Shown: piece by piece, positions 62,072 to 64,000 of the stretch | How the letters are laid out: every line of letters starts with the position of its first letter | Numbering within the stretch: position 1 is the first letter of the stretch | Assembly: GCA_030015575.1 (NCBI GenBank) | Contig: CM057346.1 | Location: 558,564,315-558,628,314 of the forward strand | DNA: 64,000 bases | Source of the DNA: Agapanthus africanus | Taxonomy: Eukaryota > Streptophyta > Magnoliopsida > Asparagales > Amaryllidaceae | Direction of reading: 5' to 3' | Position numbers and translations under genes: made by a program | Notes under the pieces: generated by a model | Databases searched by the model: none | Told to the model about the DNA's origin: nothing | The model's input: only the letters and a program-made list of their open reading frames with translations

Positions 62072-64000
62072 CGTAACATTTCAGAAAAATAAAATATTAT
62101 TTTTGGGAATTTAAATAATTAAAATAATAAATATTATGAATATTTTAATGTATGGGGATTAGTTTTAAATGATATAGTATAATTATATACCGATAATTTG
62201 GAAAATAATTGGGAAATTAATAGGAATTATTGATTCGAAGGTATTTATGTGATTTGGGAATTTTATGAATTATTATACAATTATTTGTAAATGAGTTATT
62301 TACTTAACTCGATTAGTATTCATTAATCATGCATTAATCGTGTTTCTATGCATGTCATGCAACAAAATATGTTGCAAACACTCGTCACATATTTTATGAA
62401 CCATGATTTCCTTTTTTTGTTTTCTTTAATGATTTGTTTTAAAATTGGGAGAATAAGAAAAAGGAAAATAAATGAAAAGAGAAGAGAAGAGGGGACAAGA
62501 TGACATGAGTAGTGACATGTGAGAGAGAGAGAGGAAACTTCCATACTCTTCCTTGGCCTTTTTACCATGGTCCTCACCATTCTTCACTTCATTTTCCATT
62601 TTCTCTCCACCTTCATCCTCCATCACCTCCTCACTACCACTCATGGCCACCCTCCAAAACCACCACTAAACCCTATACTCTATGCACAAAAATTGATCAC
62701 ATACACCATGGATAGATCAAGATTGGACTTTGAAGACTTTGGGCAACTCAAGAAAATTCTTGAGTTGCCAAATGAGATAATCTCTACACCCATAGTTTAT
62801 AATTTGAGTTTCTTTAATCTCTATAGTAGCTTAGAGCTTAGTAATTGAGTTTTAGTGATCTTGGAAAATTCCAAGAAGAGGGTTGGGGGATTTTATGAGT
62901 TGTGAAGTGTAATTGAGATTAGTAGAGACCATAAAACCCCTCTAGTGTTAGAATTCTGGACAAAACCAGAGACTAGACCCCAAGATATGAACTTTGAATT
63001 TGTCGATATCGGTTTTTGTAGAAATTGTGGTGTTGTTTTGAGATCTGCTAAGACTCGGAGATTTAGAAAATTACTTAGCAATTACTGTGAGACAAGCAGA
63101 TGATCTAGAAGCTATCCTAAAGACCCGAGATCCCAACTCGAACCCATGACCGCAAATAAATGATTTCTGACCGCAATTTGCGGCCTTGGTATGATATTTT
63201 GGCCTTGTGTTTGGACCATGGCTCTTTTATCCTATAAATAGACCTCCACCATATGCAAAATGTCCCAATTTGGCCCGAGGAAAAATCTGGAGCTATTTTC
63301 CTAAGTTATTGTTTTCTTTTTGCGGATTTTAATAACTTGAGATTTGGAATTTGTGTTTTCTCTCGGTCGATTGACGTTCGTACGTCGATATCAAGAGTTG
63401 TTTGGTTGTTCTTGCATGCGTTGGCCGTAGGTTCTAACCTATGTGTGTCCCGTGTGCCGTTTTGGTTTTCATATTCGATTCTTGTTACTATATGACGCAT
63501 TTGAAACTGTAGGCACCTCCGTGTGGACTTCGGAACGATGAGGAGAGCGTGGCGTCATCGACTTCAGCAAGTAAGAATCGAGGTGATTAGATGTATATCT
63601 ATGGGGGAAGTCGGGTGGATGGCGTATAGCACCCCCGCAACAGTAGAATAAGCTATTACTATATTGGTAAGTTTGGATGTGATATTTGGATTCTTAGCAA
63701 ATAGGGTATTTAGAAGACCTTAGGTTAGATTAGATTGATCTAGAAAGACCTATCCATAAGATGTTTACCTTGGTGGCGAATCGCATGTTATATGTAGACA
63801 CACGCGCACGCACACACTTGATTTTGTGTGTATATGTGTATATATATATATAAACATGTATGTGTGTATGTGTGTGTGTGTATACATATACACGGGTGAT
63901 GAGGATAGTATGTGATATATGGAGATGAGTCGATATGACCGGGCATGATGCCATGATATTCTGATATGTGATTGAGTCGTGATATGAAATATGATATGAT
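62072..64000 (+). mobile_element. Start of a further chromovirus-type LTR, cut by the window end
   Basis: It begins CGTAACATTTCAG, comparable with TGTAACACCCCGG starts after C-to-T change. Like the LTR at 57240 it has an AT-rich head, a CT-rich block (62520-62650), and GGATGGCGTATAGC near 63618. No end is reached. Confidence 0.5.
63798..63893. repeat. Compound CA/GT and TA microsatellite
   Basis: Alternating purine-pyrimidine runs (CACGCG-, TGTGTATA-, TATATA-, TGTGTG-) fill about 95 bp. Confidence 0.9.

Overview
The window is nuclear DNA of a flowering plant. Its genes have many introns with GT-AG borders and AT-rich introns, and are separated by LTR retrotransposons, solo LTRs, MITE-like elements and microsatellites. 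A GC-rich first exon in the gene at the left edge hints at a monocot, but that is weak evidence and I do not name a species.

Layout. 1-1846 (minus): most of a gamma-glutamyl peptidase gene, four exons, running off the left edge. 2304-14498: a 12.2-kb Tat-type Ty3/gypsy element inserted about 460 bp upstream of that gene. It has two LTRs, decayed gag, protease, RT-RNase H, a second RNase H and integrase on the plus strand. On the minus strand it has two extra genes, one apparently spliced with its own TATA box and poly(A) signal, and between them a tandem array whose units can form paired hairpins. 14504-23606: gene-poor DNA with a foldback element, a MULE-type element with 9-bp target duplications and GC-rich cargo, and a LINE 3' fragment. 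23607-32270 (minus): a SpoU/TrmH-family RNA 2'-O-methyltransferase gene, four exons, with a 5.1-kb first intron holding a large inverted repeat. 33629-40807 (minus): a complete 19-exon gene for CoA-acylating methylmalonate-semialdehyde dehydrogenase (ALDH6 type), open throughout at 534 codons. 41174-41773 (plus): an FBD-domain remnant of an F-box/LRR gene. 43649-47347 (minus): the 3' exons of a kinesin-light-chain-like TPR gene with two frameshifts, a stop and a lost splice donor. 48020-64000: nested retroelements. These are a gag-only element with a duplicated gag, a solo LTR inside it (target duplication AAGTC), a further long LTR that itself carries another solo LTR (target duplication ATGTC), a short organelle-like segment, and the start of yet another LTR.

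How the parts relate. The two intact housekeeping genes, SpoU methyltransferase and ALDH6, lie on the same strand with about 1.36 kb between them; the methyltransferase promoter region carries a MITE-like inverted repeat. The peptidase, methyltransferase and dehydrogenase share no pathway, so I see no functional cluster. I found no rRNA, tRNA or CRISPR array. The most unusual material is in the mobile elements: the antisense spliced gene, the hairpin array with a compensatory base change, the intronic long inverted repeat, and the gag duplication.
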